A stretch of DNA of 64,000 bases from Trametes villosa (taxonomy: Eukaryota; Basidiomycota; Agaricomycetes; Polyporales; Polyporaceae): the NCBI GenBank assembly GCA_002964805.2, contig PUDQ02000032.1:1116001-1180000 (forward strand). Direction: 5' to 3'. The first letter of the stretch is position 1; each line of letters starts with the position of its first letter. The notes beneath the pieces were generated by a model. That model did not search any database. It saw nothing but the letters and a program-made list of their open reading frames with translations, and had not been told where the DNA came from. Positions 1 to 10,529 of the stretch are shown one piece after another. Both the position numbers and the translations under genes were made by a program.

Positions 1-653
1 CGGGCAAGAAGGCGAACGACCCGTCGCAGTGGGTCCAGCAGGACATCATGAACGGCGACTCCTTCTCCGTCACCCTCCCCCAGGACCTCGCCCCCGGCGA
101 CTACCTCATCCGTCACGAGGTGCGTACCCCATGTTGCGCCCGCGCACTCAGCCGCTCACATTCTCCCTCGCAGATCATCGCCCTGCACCTCGCCGTGAGC
201 AAGGGCGGCGCCGAGTTCTACCCGTCCTGCACGCAGATCCGCGTCTCCGGCTCCGGCAGCGGCAAGCCCTCCGACACCGTCACCTTCCCCGGTGGCTACA
301 GCGACAGCGACCCGGGCATCTTCGACCCCTCCGTCTTCGACACCGACGCCAAGTACACCTTCCCCGGCCCGCCGCTCTCCAACCTCGCCGCGGCCTCTGG
401 CGGCGTCTCGCCCCCTGCGACTGCGAGCGCGACCTTTGGCGCGTCCGCCACCGCGACCGGCACGGGCGCCACACATGTGGCGTCGCCATCTGCTTCCGCA
501 GGCACGGGCGCGACGGGCGCGGCCGCGTCGGGCTCGAAGGGCCAGTGCCGCCTGAAGAAGAGCTCGAGCGCGTCGACGAAGAACGCGACGGCGAACACGA
601 ACATGCCGCGGCACTACAGCCGCATCATGCGCCGCATCATGCACTCGAGCTGA
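1..653 (+). CDS. AA9 lytic polysaccharide monooxygenase (3' part)
   Basis: This is the C-terminal part of a secreted copper enzyme that oxidatively cleaves cellulose; the 5' end lies outside the window. Two exons are visible, 1-119 and 174-653, around a 54-bp GT..AG intron that is a multiple of three. Splicing gives the family signature GDYLIRHE-IIALH followed by GAEFYPSCTQIRV. The Tyr of FYPSC is the axial copper-site residue of AA9, and the position before Phe is Glu where Gln is common. The catalytic domain is followed by an Ala/Ser/Thr/Gly-rich tail ending in a basic segment (CRLKK ... HYSRIMRRI). That tail recalls the basic C-terminal extension of many basidiomycete AA9 proteins, and no CBM1 is present. 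The family call is firm from these motifs; substrate preference cannot be read. Confidence 0.93.
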   Translation, partial: GKKANDPSQWVQQDIMNGDSFSVTLPQDLAPGDYLIRHEVRTPCCARALSRSHSPSQIIALHLAVSKGGAEFYPSCTQIRVSGSGSGKPSDTVTFPGGYSDSDPGIFDPSVFDTDAKYTFPGPPLSNLAAASGGVSPPATASATFGASATATGTGATHVASPSASAGTGATGAAASGSKGQCRLKKSSSASTKNATANTNMPRHYSRIMRRIMHSS

Positions 654-2208
654 ACGCTCAACCAACTCTCCGCCGCGCGGTGCGCGGTTTACGATTATGA
701 GGTCGGCGTGACGACGGATACGGGACTGGCTCCTATGACCGTGACGACGTGCTGCTGGTATTATATTCACATGTGTAGTTGTACAGCGTTAGACGACCTC
801 TGTAGCGTTTAGTTAGCGGGCTTTCTGCTGTAATCTTTATTTAGGGCTCTTTACGAGAAATCGACGTTCCTTTCCAGTTTTCTGCTGTTGTCGATCGTCT
901 TGCAGGTCTGCTCAGGATGAGAGTGGTACCGGGACTTTTGAAGCTTCGTCCAATGTTCGCAGCGAGGACCGTCCGCTGCCTCATGCGTTCGGCGGAGCAT
1001 GTTTGAGGGGAACATCATGCAGAGATTGCCGGACTGCTTGGTCCCCACGAGGTGGCGAGGGCGGGCGGGTGCTATTCTCCGACCCGAGGCAGACATCCAA
1101 TGTGCAAGCATAAAGGACGGTGGGTGCGGAGTCGTTGGGTGGTGGCTGTCAGGGTTGAGGGGTCCAAACACACAGTACCCCGGCACAGTGGCCGTGCTGG
1201 TAGCGCGTGGTTTGAACATGGGTGTCACTGTAAGCAGTCGCGTTTATTCCGTTGTTCTACGCTACATCATAGTTCTACGGAAGGCAACGCGTTCAAGCGA
1301 CATCGGACATGCCCAACGGTCGGAGAAGACGGTTCGGAGAGGACGCCTTGTGATTCCGGGTAGCCGCGGTGCCCTCCTGCGTTTTACTATGATAAGAAGA
1401 GAGGGGCGGTAACAGAGCATTGACACGAGGAGGGCAAGGGGGCTTTCCGTGTCGTACTACGCTGGCAGGCCGCTATAGTGAGCGCAGAACCTGGGCCTGT
1501 TCAACGCCGAGCGCAAGTGACCACGATAAGACCCAGTCGGCGCGTGGGTCGGGGCTCACCGAATGAAACGTGCGGTGAGAGTGGTACAACCGCCGAGGCG
1601 TTTGAGCCGGTACGAGCCCGGGCGGAGACACATCCAGAGAGCCGGCCAGCCAGGACATCCAAAGGCAATGTATGTCAAAATGAGTTAGCGGGTTTTCGTC
1701 ATATATAGGGGTCATCCCACCGTACCTCAGCGCCCTACCTCCTGATGATAGGTAGCAGCTACCCGCCGCCGATAGCTAATGGTACATAAAATACGACCGC
1801 TTATGTTACAAGGGCACTGCGAGTGTTTAAAAAGCAATGGAATAATTTCTAACCGCTACACGGTACGGTGTGGTGTAGTCCACGTTTGAAACCCCCACGC
1901 CCCCAATCGCGGACTCTACCCGTAAAGCCGAGCCATAATCCTCGGAGTGCGAATACCACGGCCGTCCACTACACAGCCTACGTCGGATATTTGCGACGGA
2001 TATCCCGACATCCAGCGCGCTCGGGAACGCATTGATGGTGCTGACCTGCATTTTCCAGAAAACGGGCTGGATCGCAGTGGGTCCCGGGAGCCGAGCAAGC
2101 AGCGAGCAGGAATGGTGTAGTCCATAACGGAGTGGCGCCCGGGGGGCCCGCCCACACGCGACCACAGCCTGTGATTGGTCAGAATGTTCCGGGGGAAGGA
2201 AGGCGGTC
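654..2208. other. Intergenic region without a supported gene
   Basis: The 3' flank of the AA9 gene is followed by about 1.5 kb of moderately GC-rich sequence. Open frames here lack family motifs, plausible splice structure or codon-like composition. No RNA gene or terminal-repeat element was recognised. Confidence 0.5.
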
Positions 2209-2574
2209 GGTCAGGACAAGGAGCGCAAGCGGTGCGAGACGAGTTCAGCCGCTACCGCCCGCCGCGCTTCGAGATCGGCCCGGCCCTGCTGTTCTCCCGA
2301 GAGCTGTTAGAGGTGGTGAGTGCGCGCCGGGTACCATGACGGCAATGACCGTTGCATGTCTGTAGGTGCGATGTAAGCTCGGGCTCGGATATGGGCGAGC
2401 TCCACTGACAGAGCCTGGGTCTGTGGTGTGCACTCCGAGTCGATCGTCCTCGGACATGAGCGGCTTGCAATGGCTGACCATTGCCGACATCCTAGCCTCG
2501 GGCGAAATCGAGAGGGTGGTGCACAAGCCGACGGCGGCCCATTGCCAGCCGGCGGCTTGCAGGCCGAGGTAAAA
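2209..2574 (+). pseudogene. Unidentified gene remnant with one intron
   Basis: One frame reads as coherent protein (core EFSRYRPPRFEIGPALL) up to a good donor (GTGAGT at 2316). After a 50-bp intron ending at 2365 it continues in the same frame (core LQWLTIADILASGEIERVV) to a stop at about 2574. The amino-acid composition and the in-phase canonical intron suggest a genuine exon pair. There is no convincing upstream start and no partner exons, so this is either a decayed gene fragment or two internal exons of an unrecognised gene. I do not recognise the family. Confidence 0.35.
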
Positions 2575-3400
2575 TCGGGGTGAGCTGGAAAATACGACGT
2601 CAGCTGATCGTAAATGTCAGCGCTGACATAGAGGCTGGCTACGAAGGCAGAGGCGGGGTATGAGCAGAGTGCGCTCTCGTCGTGATCTGGTGCAAGAGAA
2701 GGGTGGGTAAAAGCCGGGAGGAGTGGCTAAAGGCAAACATAGCACTGGATGAGCGGATGCGGGGGGCGGATCTTGGCTGTCCCGATTTGGGACACATCCT
2801 GCCGGATTCGGCAGTGCCTGCGGTTCGTCGTGGGCCCGCGCGCTCCTGCGTCCTCGATCAGCTCTGCCTCGAGGCTCGCACTGCAGCTGCGCCTCCCCGC
2901 TGCTATGGGTCCCCCTCGCAGTACCGGACATGCGTCAGAAAAATGCGACGGCACGCGCGGTTGCGTAGATACATGGACATTGGAGCACCTCTTGTCGGCG
3001 AAATGAAATGCAGGTACGGCGTCCCCATTCTGCCGCTGCTGCCCGACGCGCCCGCTGAGCAGCAGTTTGCAGGACGAGCAAAGGACGCCGATCGGTGTGC
3101 CCAGACTCGCCCGACGCGAGCGTGGGGCTCGCACACAATTCGGCCCGGAAAGGGATAGGCTGGCTCTGGGGATCTGAGAGTGGCCACTCCCGATCTGCAG
3201 CAGATCCCAATTGGGCCCGATCGGCGTCGGACAGGAGCGTCTGGCAGAGAGCTCGCTGCTCTCGCGCGCGGAAGCAATGGATATGGTATCCGAATATCCG
3301 TCGCGCATTTCCTTCATCCTCCATCCTTCTTCCACACCGCAAAGTCTATATCTTCAGCGCCCTGAGCGCCCTTCCCTCCCCTTCACTTCATTTCGCCACC
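2575..3400. promoter_or_regulatory. Upstream region of the Zn2-C6 regulator gene
   Basis: About 0.8 kb without a supported gene lies upstream of the start at 3401. The last 100 bases are pyrimidine-rich (many CCTTC and TCC runs), as is common just upstream of highly expressed fungal genes, with an AT-rich patch (TCTATATCTT) near 3343. No specific operator can be assigned. Confidence 0.4.
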
Positions 3401-5429
3401 ATGTCCACCGCACACCTATCCCTCGACGACTTCGCCTTCCCCGGCCACAAGCAGCACCAGTCCTACGAGCTCTCATACGCCCTGGGGGCGCCCCCACCCT
3501 CCTCGCTATACCCACACCCGGGCCTCGAGGCTCCGCCTGCCAACCCGCACTCGCAGGGCCACTACCAGCACTTGCCGCCGGACGCCGGACACCCCGCGTA
3601 CCTGCCCGACCACCCCGAGAACTTCCTCACCCAGTACTACGTCGGCATGGGATACCCCGCCTTCGACGCGCATCTCCCTCCTTACGCCATGCAGCAGCGT
3701 CCCCCTTCACCTCGGACACTTTACACCGCTAACTCGGGCTGGGGCGTGCCCGAGGGCTACGGAGCGCCGGTCGACCCGACTGCGTCCAGCTCGAGCTTCC
3801 TGCACAACCTCCAGAACGTCATCGACTCCTCGCACACCTCCCAGGTGCAGCAGCAGCAACAGCAACAACAGCAGCACAACGCGAACCAGGCGCAGGTCGC
3901 ACCCCAGCAGACGGTCGGCCCGTCCTCGTCCTCGTGGACGCTGTCCGGCTCGCTCGACCCCGCCACCGGTGTCTTCCAGCGCAGCGTCGAGCACCCCCGC
4001 CTCCGTACCGCTCAGGCATGCGAGAAGTGTCGTGTGCGTAAGGCCAAGGTACGTTATATTTTTGCGTTCGTGTCAGCCGCCTTTCTCATCCGCATTCCCT
4101 CTACAGTGTAGCGGCGACCACCCCGCGTGCCAACGCTGTGTCTCCCGGGGCCTCCAATGCGAGTACGCCCCGGAGCGCAAGATGCGTGGCCCCAACAAGC
4201 AGAAGCGCAAGAGCGTCTCTCAACGCCACGAGTCCTCGCCCTCTGGCGACCGCCGGAGCTCCATCGCCTCTATCTCCTCCACCATCTCCTCCAGCTCCGA
4301 CGCATCTGGGCTCGACGCCAACGCCGCCGCCGCCGCAGCCGCCGTTGCCGCCGTCAACGGTAACCGCACCCGTCCCTCGAGCCGCGGCAGCCAGAACCTC
4401 AGCATGCCGCCCTCGCCGGTGCGCACCGAGACCGTGCGCCCGCGTTCGACGACGATCGCTCTCGGCGCCATCAAGCGGGCCGCGGAGTACACACCGAGCC
4501 CGCTGCAGAGGCAGCGCCCCTCCGGTTCCCCTCCTGCTCGCCAACGCCCCCCGCCGCTCGACCTAACCGACGCGCGCCAGTTCACCATGCGCTACCCCAC
4601 CATGCTCGCGCAGTACACCCGCGGCGGCGAGCCCATCGGCGCGTACGGCCCTGCGTCCGCCCCCGGGTTCGGTAACGAGGAGGCGCTAGACACGCGTCGG
4701 ACGTCGCTTCCCCCCTACCTCCTTGAGGCGTACTCGCGCGTCGGGTACAGCGGCCCCGGAACCCTTCCTTACGGCCAGGACCCCGCTGCGTTCCACGAGC
4801 CGTCTGCGTTCGTCGCGCCCCCCGCCTCCTCCTTCGCCGAGTCATCGGACATGGCTCGGTATGTCCCCTCCCACTACCCCCACTTCTAACACCGGCTAAC
4901 TCGCGCCCCGCCTCGTCTCTCCCTCCCTTCCCCGTCTGCTAGCTCGAACGCGGAAGACCTGTACATGCACCCGACCGCCTACTCGTCGTCGCAGGACCTG
5001 AGCGCGTACCTGCACAGCTCCCCGACGGACGCGCTCTCCGTCTACTCGAACCCGCGCTCGAACTCGTCCGACGTCTCCGCGCCCATCACCCCGCTCTCCC
5101 TCTCCGACAGCGGGAGCGCGGGCGCGTTCGGCGGCTCGTCGCCGTCCGAGCTCGCGTACCCCGCGGAGTGCAGCTTCGAGTCCGTGTTCACGCACGCGGA
5201 CGGCGAGGCGGAGCTCGGCCCGGGCGCCGACGCGGACGAGCATTCCTTCCTCGCGGAGGGCATGCAGGCGTTCGGCGGCGGCATGGAGGACGTGCTCCGC
5301 CCGAAGAGCGCGCCCGAGGCGCTCGGCGCGGGCTGGGACGTCGCGATGGACGACGAGACGCCGCGCGCGGATGGCGAGCGCAAGCTCTCGCACGTCGGCC
5401 AGCTCATGGCGAACGTCGGGCTCTCATGA
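3401..5429 (+). CDS. Zn(2)-C6 fungal-type transcription factor
   Basis: This is a nuclear DNA-binding regulator of 628 residues in three exons: 3401-4048, 4107-4858 and 4943-5429. The ATG is in a strong context (GCCACCATG). The first intron falls inside the zinc cluster. Splicing restores CEKCRVRKAKC-x6-C-x2-C-x6-C, with the six zinc ligands at C207, C210, C217, C224, C227 and C234. The N-terminal half is Pro/Tyr/His-rich with a poly-Gln run near residues 148-157. After the cluster come a basic stretch (KQKRK), Ser-rich and poly-Ala segments, and a low-complexity C-terminus. No fungal-specific transcription factor (MHR) domain is seen, so partner binding or activation must rest on the disordered parts. 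Target genes are unknown; the neighbouring AA9 gene is suggestive only by position. Confidence 0.9.
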
Positions 5430-6956
5430 TCGTTCGCCTCTTCCCCTCTCCCCATCATTCCCTCCCCACCACTGGATCACTCCTGCGCTACCCCCTACCT
5501 ACCCGCTCCCACCTAGATGTGTCTCCGTTACCATAGTTTTCCGTGCATTATTGTGCTCCATTGCTGTATCCATACGCTCGCCCCACCCGCTGTATCGAGT
5601 AGTGCCGCCCTCAGTACTATACACTCCTATAACTCCCACTACTGTCTCCGTCGCTAGTAGCCCGCTGTCTGTATCTCGCTAGCTCGAATCGCATCACTGT
5701 GTTTTCAAACTCACCCTTACTCGCGCGCGCCGGGCGGCGCCCCTCCCCCCGCCGCGAGCCTTGTCCCCAGACGACGCCTAAGCCTCAGCACTCAAGCCTT
5801 GCAAGCCCTGGGAGATGTGCCAGTAAGTTGAGCCGGGGCCGTTCACCCCGCTGGCGCGCCGGCGTGCCCGGCCAGGGCGCGACTGCTGAGAGATCAGATT
5901 TTTGCTTCCGCACCCCACAAAAATTCCGACCTGCGCCCTCTGCGCTGAGTGCTTAGCGCTCAGCGCCGAGCCCCCAGGGCTCCGGCCGGGCCGCAGGCGA
6001 GGCTTGAAGCTTGGGGGCGCGAGGAACCGATGGCGTGCGGGGTGCGCGCGGTGGCGGGGGCTGTATCGGGGCGGCGGGCAGACAGGAGCGTCGCGCGTGC
6101 GCACCGGGTGCAGACCCGATCGGTGCGCTGCGGTGCCGTCGCGCAGAAGCACCCACGTAGGCGCAGGGCGATTTCGGGGCACCTAGGAGGTAGACACGGC
6201 TGCAGTTGCAGTTGCGGCAGCGTTCGAAGATCTGCGCGAGGGTGCAGTACCAGTGCGCGGCGGGCCATCGGGATCGACAGGCAAGTCGATCAGCTGGGCC
6301 GCCGGAGCGGCCGAGAGAGGCAGGCGGGGCGGTGGGCGATCGTGATCAGTGCAGGATCGCACTGGGCGAGTGTATGTGTGTGCCGTCCGCGAAGGCGCGT
6401 GAGGGCGAGTGTAGGGGCGATGATGCAGATGCGCTGCGTGTGTGGTGGGTGCTGTTGTGGGTGATCGGTGTGGTACGCCTGGGCTTGCGGGCTGCATTAC
6501 TTGGGGTGTGTGAGCGGGTTGGGCCGTACATTGCAATTGGCGCATCTCTTGGCTGGTACAGTCTTGGCAGATGTATCCCCCAGTCATGCGTGCATGAAGA
6601 GTACTGGTGCCCGTCGAGGCGTTGTGGAGCGATTCGGGAATATCAGCTGCGTCTGTTCGGGTCGACAGCGTATGCCATTGGATCGAGAGGGGATGCCTAG
6701 ACTCACATTAGAGTATGTGGAGAGGAGCGTGAGCCACATAGTGATCGGTCCATAATGAATATCGACGACATACAGCTCCCGAGCGCAGCTCCAAGATCGC
6801 CGCACCAATACCGTAGACGTAGCAGCACGGGCCATTCCGTTACATCGTCGACTTCCGCAATGCAAAACGCAACTCGAAGAACAGAGGGGCGCTGTCGTAC
6901 GTCCGCGCGTACGAACCTGACGTCACAGACGGGGGTCATTCGGGAATCCACGAGCG
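5430..6956. other. Intergenic region between convergent genes
   Basis: This is the shared 3' space of the regulator and the membrane-protein gene. It is GC-rich, and its open frames show only shuffled Arg/Ala/Pro composition typical of non-coding GC-rich DNA. A perfect short inverted repeat (GCGCTGAG ... CTCAGCGC) lies at about 5940-5965. Confidence 0.5.
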
Positions 6957-7062
6957 TCACGAGATCGAGACGACGAGCGACCAGACGGAGGTGACCGTCT
7001 GGATGACGGTGCAGATGCCGAAGAAGACGGCGAGCACGGCGCCCCAGAACATCCACGGCTCC
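6957..7062 (-). pseudogene. Severed last-exon piece with a membrane helix
   Basis: On the reverse strand this 106-bp piece continues the frame of the gene at 7207-8984 exactly where the MITE target site ends. It encodes a hydrophobic helix (core WGAVLAVFFGICTVIQ), a short tail and a stop codon at 6957-6959. If the MITE and one target-site copy are ignored, 98 nt (7341-7244) plus these 106 nt make 68 intact codons. The ancestral protein therefore had about 499 residues and a C-terminal membrane helix that the present allele no longer encodes in frame. Confidence 0.8.
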
Positions 7063-7070
7063 GTCTTCTT
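7063..7070. repeat. Left 8-bp target-site duplication of the MITE
   Basis: GTCTTCTT directly precedes the element and is repeated perfectly after it at 7244-7251. An 8-bp duplication is typical of hAT-type transposition. Confidence 0.85.
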
Positions 7071-7243
7071 AGGACCCCGGAAAATCCTCCTCGAGGTTAC
7101 ATCCCACTTTCGGGGGTACTTATAAGGGAATTTTAACTATATAAGGCAATGTGCCTGGGCGCTTAGGTCACGTGTACCCCCGAAAACGGCCCTTTTGGGG
7201 GTGTTTTCAGATGTAAGCTCTGTACGGGGTTTTCGGGGGTCCT
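7071..7243. mobile_element. MITE, hAT-like, 173 bp, non-autonomous
   Basis: The element has terminal inverted repeats AGGACCCCGGAAAA and (reverse of the right end) AGGACCCCCGAAAA, 13 of 14 matching. It is flanked by perfect 8-bp duplications. The interior is AT-richer than its surroundings and contains further inverted copies of the motif TTCGGGGGTAC / GTACCCCCGAA. It has no coding capacity. It sits in the last exon of the reverse-strand membrane-protein gene. Read from that gene it adds eleven residues and then a stop, so it truncates the protein. No GT..AG pair was found that would remove it in frame. Confidence 0.88.
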
Positions 7244-8984
7244 GTCTTCTTCCGCTTGGAGATGTCGCGCCGAAGACGGTTGTACCAGTGCCGCCGTCGG
7301 CGCAGCTCGTTCTCGATGACAAGTACGCGGCCGGCTAGCAGCTGCGACAGGCCCGGCGTACCGTACGGTGAGCCCCTGACAAAGTGACGGTTCAACGCAG
7401 GGCGAGCACGTACCTGCGGCGGATGGTAGGGCGACGGGTCCTTGTGCTTCTTCTCGATGATCCCGGAGACGACGGTGAGGTCGTCGTATTGTCCGCGCCG
7501 CTCACGCTCCTCGTTGATCTTGAACATGCCGAGTGAGATCGGCAGTCGGTACTTCTCGCGGAACTCCTCTTGCACAAGCGCGCCGTAGGACTGCATGATC
7601 TCGTGTCCGTAGTCCGCCATGCCAATGGCCCTGTTCCTCGTGGTCAGGATAGCTCCGGTCATGGCTGGCGAAGCGCGCACCTGGCGGCCTTGTTTCGATC
7701 GTAGCTAAGCAGCAGCTGTATCTGCTCGGTCGAAAGCACATAAACGCTCACTGCGTTCCCGTTCAGCTTCAGATGCTCGAGCATGATAGGCGTAGGCTGA
7801 ATGATGAAGTCCTCTTCGATCAGCTCGCGCGCGCTGAACGTGAAGCGCTTCGGCTTCGCCACCCCCTCAGGGACTGGCTGGAACACCTCGTTCACCGCGC
7901 CTGCGAAGGTGGGCGGGGGCACGGGCCCGAAGAACAGCGATACGCCGATGGCCGCGAGTAGGCCATCCATGAGCAGCCAGACGTACTTCAGGTGGTTCGC
8001 GTGGGGCTGTGCGCATACAGTCAGTCACACAGCCGCAGCGCGTGCCCACTGCGTAGTCATGCATACACGCACCTTGTCTGCCAGTTTCGCGGGCCAGTGC
8101 GCGGAGGTCTTCCGCTGCTCGACGAAGCGGTCCACGAGCTGGTCCTCCCACGGGCGCTCCTCGAGGTACTTCACGAGGGCACACATGTTCTCGACGGTGT
8201 TGCGCGCGCCGAACCCGTCCAGCTTGAGGTAGCCGACGTTGCCGCCCGTCGGCTCTGGGAGGCTGTCCTTGGACTCGTAGAGCGTTTCTGCGAGGCGGGA
8301 ATACAGTGGCGCCGTGAAGAGGCGCCATGCCAGAGAGGATCGCGCAACATCAGAGTCGTCGGGCGATGGTGGGCGTACAGGCGCTGAGTTTGTCGGCGGC
8401 GGCGGCGGGGGCGGTGGCGGTGGGGGCACATGCGGAGGCACAGAATGGGGTGAAGTCAGAGGTGAGAACGCCTGTACATACGCTTAGCACTCGAGTAGAC
8501 CCATAGGAAACCATGCTGCTTACAGAACCTTCGGGGTTGACAGGTTGAGGCAGGGGTGGAACGCCAGGAGGCTGCGGGAAGGGAAACGTGGTGGGTAAAG
8601 CAGGTTGCGTCGCTGAGGCTTGATTGCCCATCTGCACGTCGATCAACTTCATTGTACGCAAATCAGGCTGACGGTCACATACCTCGGGCTGAAGCATCGA
8701 GAGCGCCTCCATGGCATGCGTAGGCTGTGGGAATAGCATAGGGATGGGCATTGGAGGAGAGTCGACGCCCCCGCCGTTGGACGGCCCTTCTGCGCCTTCT
8801 GCTTGCTCCGTGTCGGGGTCGGGCATTGCCTCCAAGAGGCGCGCTAGGAGGAATGCGTTGATCAGAGCGTTCACATTACCTCTCTCATGCTATGGGCCGC
8901 TGCGTTAGCGAATACAGGACTCGAGACTCGAGTGAGGGAACGTACCAGGGGAATGTGTTCTGCAGGCTCATCACCGGAGGACAT
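7207..8984 (-). CDS. Unknown basidiomycete membrane protein, truncated by MITE
   Basis: Seven exons fit one frame: 8984-8946, 8889-8683, 8631-8524, 8471-8073, 8006-7681, 7630-7414 and 7341-7207, giving 476 residues in the present allele. The N-terminal third is disordered and Pro-rich, with a run of prolines encoded near 8400-8430. A folded region follows (LYESKDSLPEPTGGNVGYL ... VENMCALVKYLEERPW). A membrane helix lies after LKYVWLLMDGLL near residue 255, then a soluble part (GHEIMQSYGALVQEEFREKY). A basic Arg/Lys-rich stretch ends the native sequence. The second membrane helix was encoded beyond the MITE and is lost. The family is not recognised; it looks like a fungal integral membrane protein. 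The 50-bp fifth intron has two possible in-frame acceptors. Confidence 0.72.
7244..7251. repeat. Right 8-bp target-site duplication of the MITE
   Basis: Second copy of GTCTTCTT, identical to 7063-7070. It lies in the codons for the Lys-rich stretch just before the lost membrane helix. Confidence 0.85.
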
Positions 8985-9698
8985 GTTCGGATGGTGTAGT
9001 GGGCGCTGCAGGATCTAGGGGCAGCAGCGTTGCGTCCCTGTGGCCTTTAATCCGTTTACAACGAGGCGCTGCCCCAAACGCACTCGCATATTTGGCAGAT
9101 GTCACTCCACAAAAGCACTTGCTCGATGGAGCATTCCGGTGCTTCCAGATGGTATAGCGGGAGGTCAGGTACGGTGCAAGCGATGGGGAAGCCGTGAAGA
9201 CCGATCGACAGGCGGTGCCAGACACTGCTCAAGATCACACTGAGCAGCATAAAGACACCCAGGGAAGCCTAGAAATAGTAACACCCCAGGCATCTTCCCT
9301 GTGCATTCGCGTGCACGCCCTAGCCCAGCGAAGGAATCAGGCGGTGTCCAGCACGCCGATATTTGGGTTCTGTCATCTGCGAAGTGAGGAAGGCACAACG
9401 TCTACTGCGTCGAAGGGGAGGCGCACGGCAACCTCATGTAAATGCACTGCCTTGAGCATGTCTTCGCGTACAGGTTGGTCAAGCATACGGACGGTGCAGA
9501 GGGGAAATGATCGAACTGCATGGGGCCTGCACACGAGGTTTTGAGAACGTCAAGACAGACATACGCCAGCCGAATAGGTGCTCACTTGACGTCTAGTATA
9601 CACATTGTACCAAGGCAGAGTACACTCAGCGCACTCCACCGACTCAACAGACATGCTACATGCATGAGAAAACGCGTAGGGGGTGGACACCACAGGAA
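8985..9698. other. Intergenic region, no supported gene
   Basis: About 0.7 kb between the start of the membrane-protein gene and the 3' end of LSM6. Both neighbours are on the reverse strand, so this should hold the promoter of the former and the 3' UTR of the latter. No further motif is supportable. Confidence 0.5.
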
Positions 9699-10113
9699 CT
9701 AGATGGCTTCGGCCGCAGAGATATACAATACTGGACACTAATGGTCAGCGCATGCACAAGGTCTCCGAGACATGGGATACTCACCATTGTTCCCCCTAAT
9801 GAACGCGTCTCCGTATTTGTTCGTTACCCTGCCGTTGACGTGCTCCTCCGTCTGCTCCAGGGCGATGTTCATGTAACCGTCCAAACACGACAGTATTCCT
9901 GAAGAAACAGTAAACACTGCCTATCATCTACATGACCTGCACGGGCAAGGAAGACGCACCCCGATAGTCCACACCAGAGGTCAGTCGCACGACGACGCGT
10001 TTGCCAACCACGCCCTTCAAGAAGTCTGTCGGCGATCCAGATGTGGTAGGTGGCGGCGGCGGAGAGATATCAGCGGGCGCAGCGGGTGGAGGAGGGGGCG
10101 TAGATTCGTCCAT
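9699..10113 (-). CDS. LSM6: U6 snRNA-associated Sm-like protein LSm6
   Basis: LSm6 is a subunit of the Lsm1-7 (mRNA decay, cytoplasm) and Lsm2-8 (U6 snRNP, nucleus) heptameric rings. The model has three exons, 10113-9960, 9898-9785 and 9730-9699, giving 99 residues. The Sm fold is clear: DFLKGVVGKRVVVRLTSG (Sm1) continues across the first intron into GILSCLDGYMNIALEQ, then NKYGDAFIRGNNV (Sm2). The last exon adds only LYISAAEAI. The N-terminus carries an extra Pro-rich stretch of about 25 residues compared with the usual 75-80-residue LSm6. A truncated duplicate of exon 1 lies at 14584-14642. The gene is transcribed divergently from the unknown gene starting at 10530. Confidence 0.96.
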
Positions 10114-10529
10114 GTTATCGCCTGCGCGTCGTGAGGAACGTGATGGCCGTTGAAGACGATGAGCTCGCGCTCTGTGGCAGCTGCAGCAAGCATAAGCGCC
10201 CGATGCAAACAGGCGCTGGGTTCTCCGAGAACCTCGGAAAGCTTTGCCGTTGGGCCGCGTCCACTCAGGCCGACAGCCATGAAGTATTACCGTCACTAGC
10301 CCTTATGTACCCACCACAAGTTCCTGTCTTGTCTTCCTCCCCCACCTATGCTTGCATCCAGGATGGCATACTGAAATGACTCAAGCTGCTAGCCCACTAT
10401 CCCATAGGAACCCAGTCTACACCCAGAAGCGACTGCCATAGACTCCATCTGAATTCTACTGCTGCTCGCCCGGTGTTCAACACGGGACAAGCGCCTCGGG
10501 ATACTAGTTGATACAACTTCTAGCTCAGT
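10114..10529. promoter_or_regulatory. Divergent promoter between LSM6 and gene A1
   Basis: 416 bp separate the two start codons. The LSM6-proximal half is strongly conserved with 14643-14820 in the duplicate, for example the shared GTTCTCCGAGAACCTCGGAA. That sequence contains an imperfect palindrome and could be a regulatory site. No known factor is assigned. Confidence 0.45.

Noticed and set aside
156..770. Long reverse-strand open frame opposite the AA9 gene
   Set aside because: Arg-rich shadow frame of GC-rich coding DNA; the forward strand carries clear AA9 motifs.
3843..3876. CAG/CAA repeat as a possible expanded microsatellite
   Set aside because: It is a short mixed-codon poly-Gln tract inside the transcription-factor exon, ordinary for such proteins.
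4101..5458. Several long reverse-strand frames opposite the Zn2-C6 gene
   Set aside because: Composition (Arg, Gly, Ala runs) is that of antisense frames of Ser/Pro-rich coding sequence, with no domain motif.
5949..6464. Forward open frame of 171 codons in the 5.4-7 kb gap
   Set aside because: Arg/Ala/Gly-rich, no splice partners, no recognisable family; probably chance in GC-rich DNA.
7071..7243. Idea that the MITE acts as a new intron
   Set aside because: No GT..AG pair within or near the element restores the downstream frame, and a stop occurs eleven codons into it.
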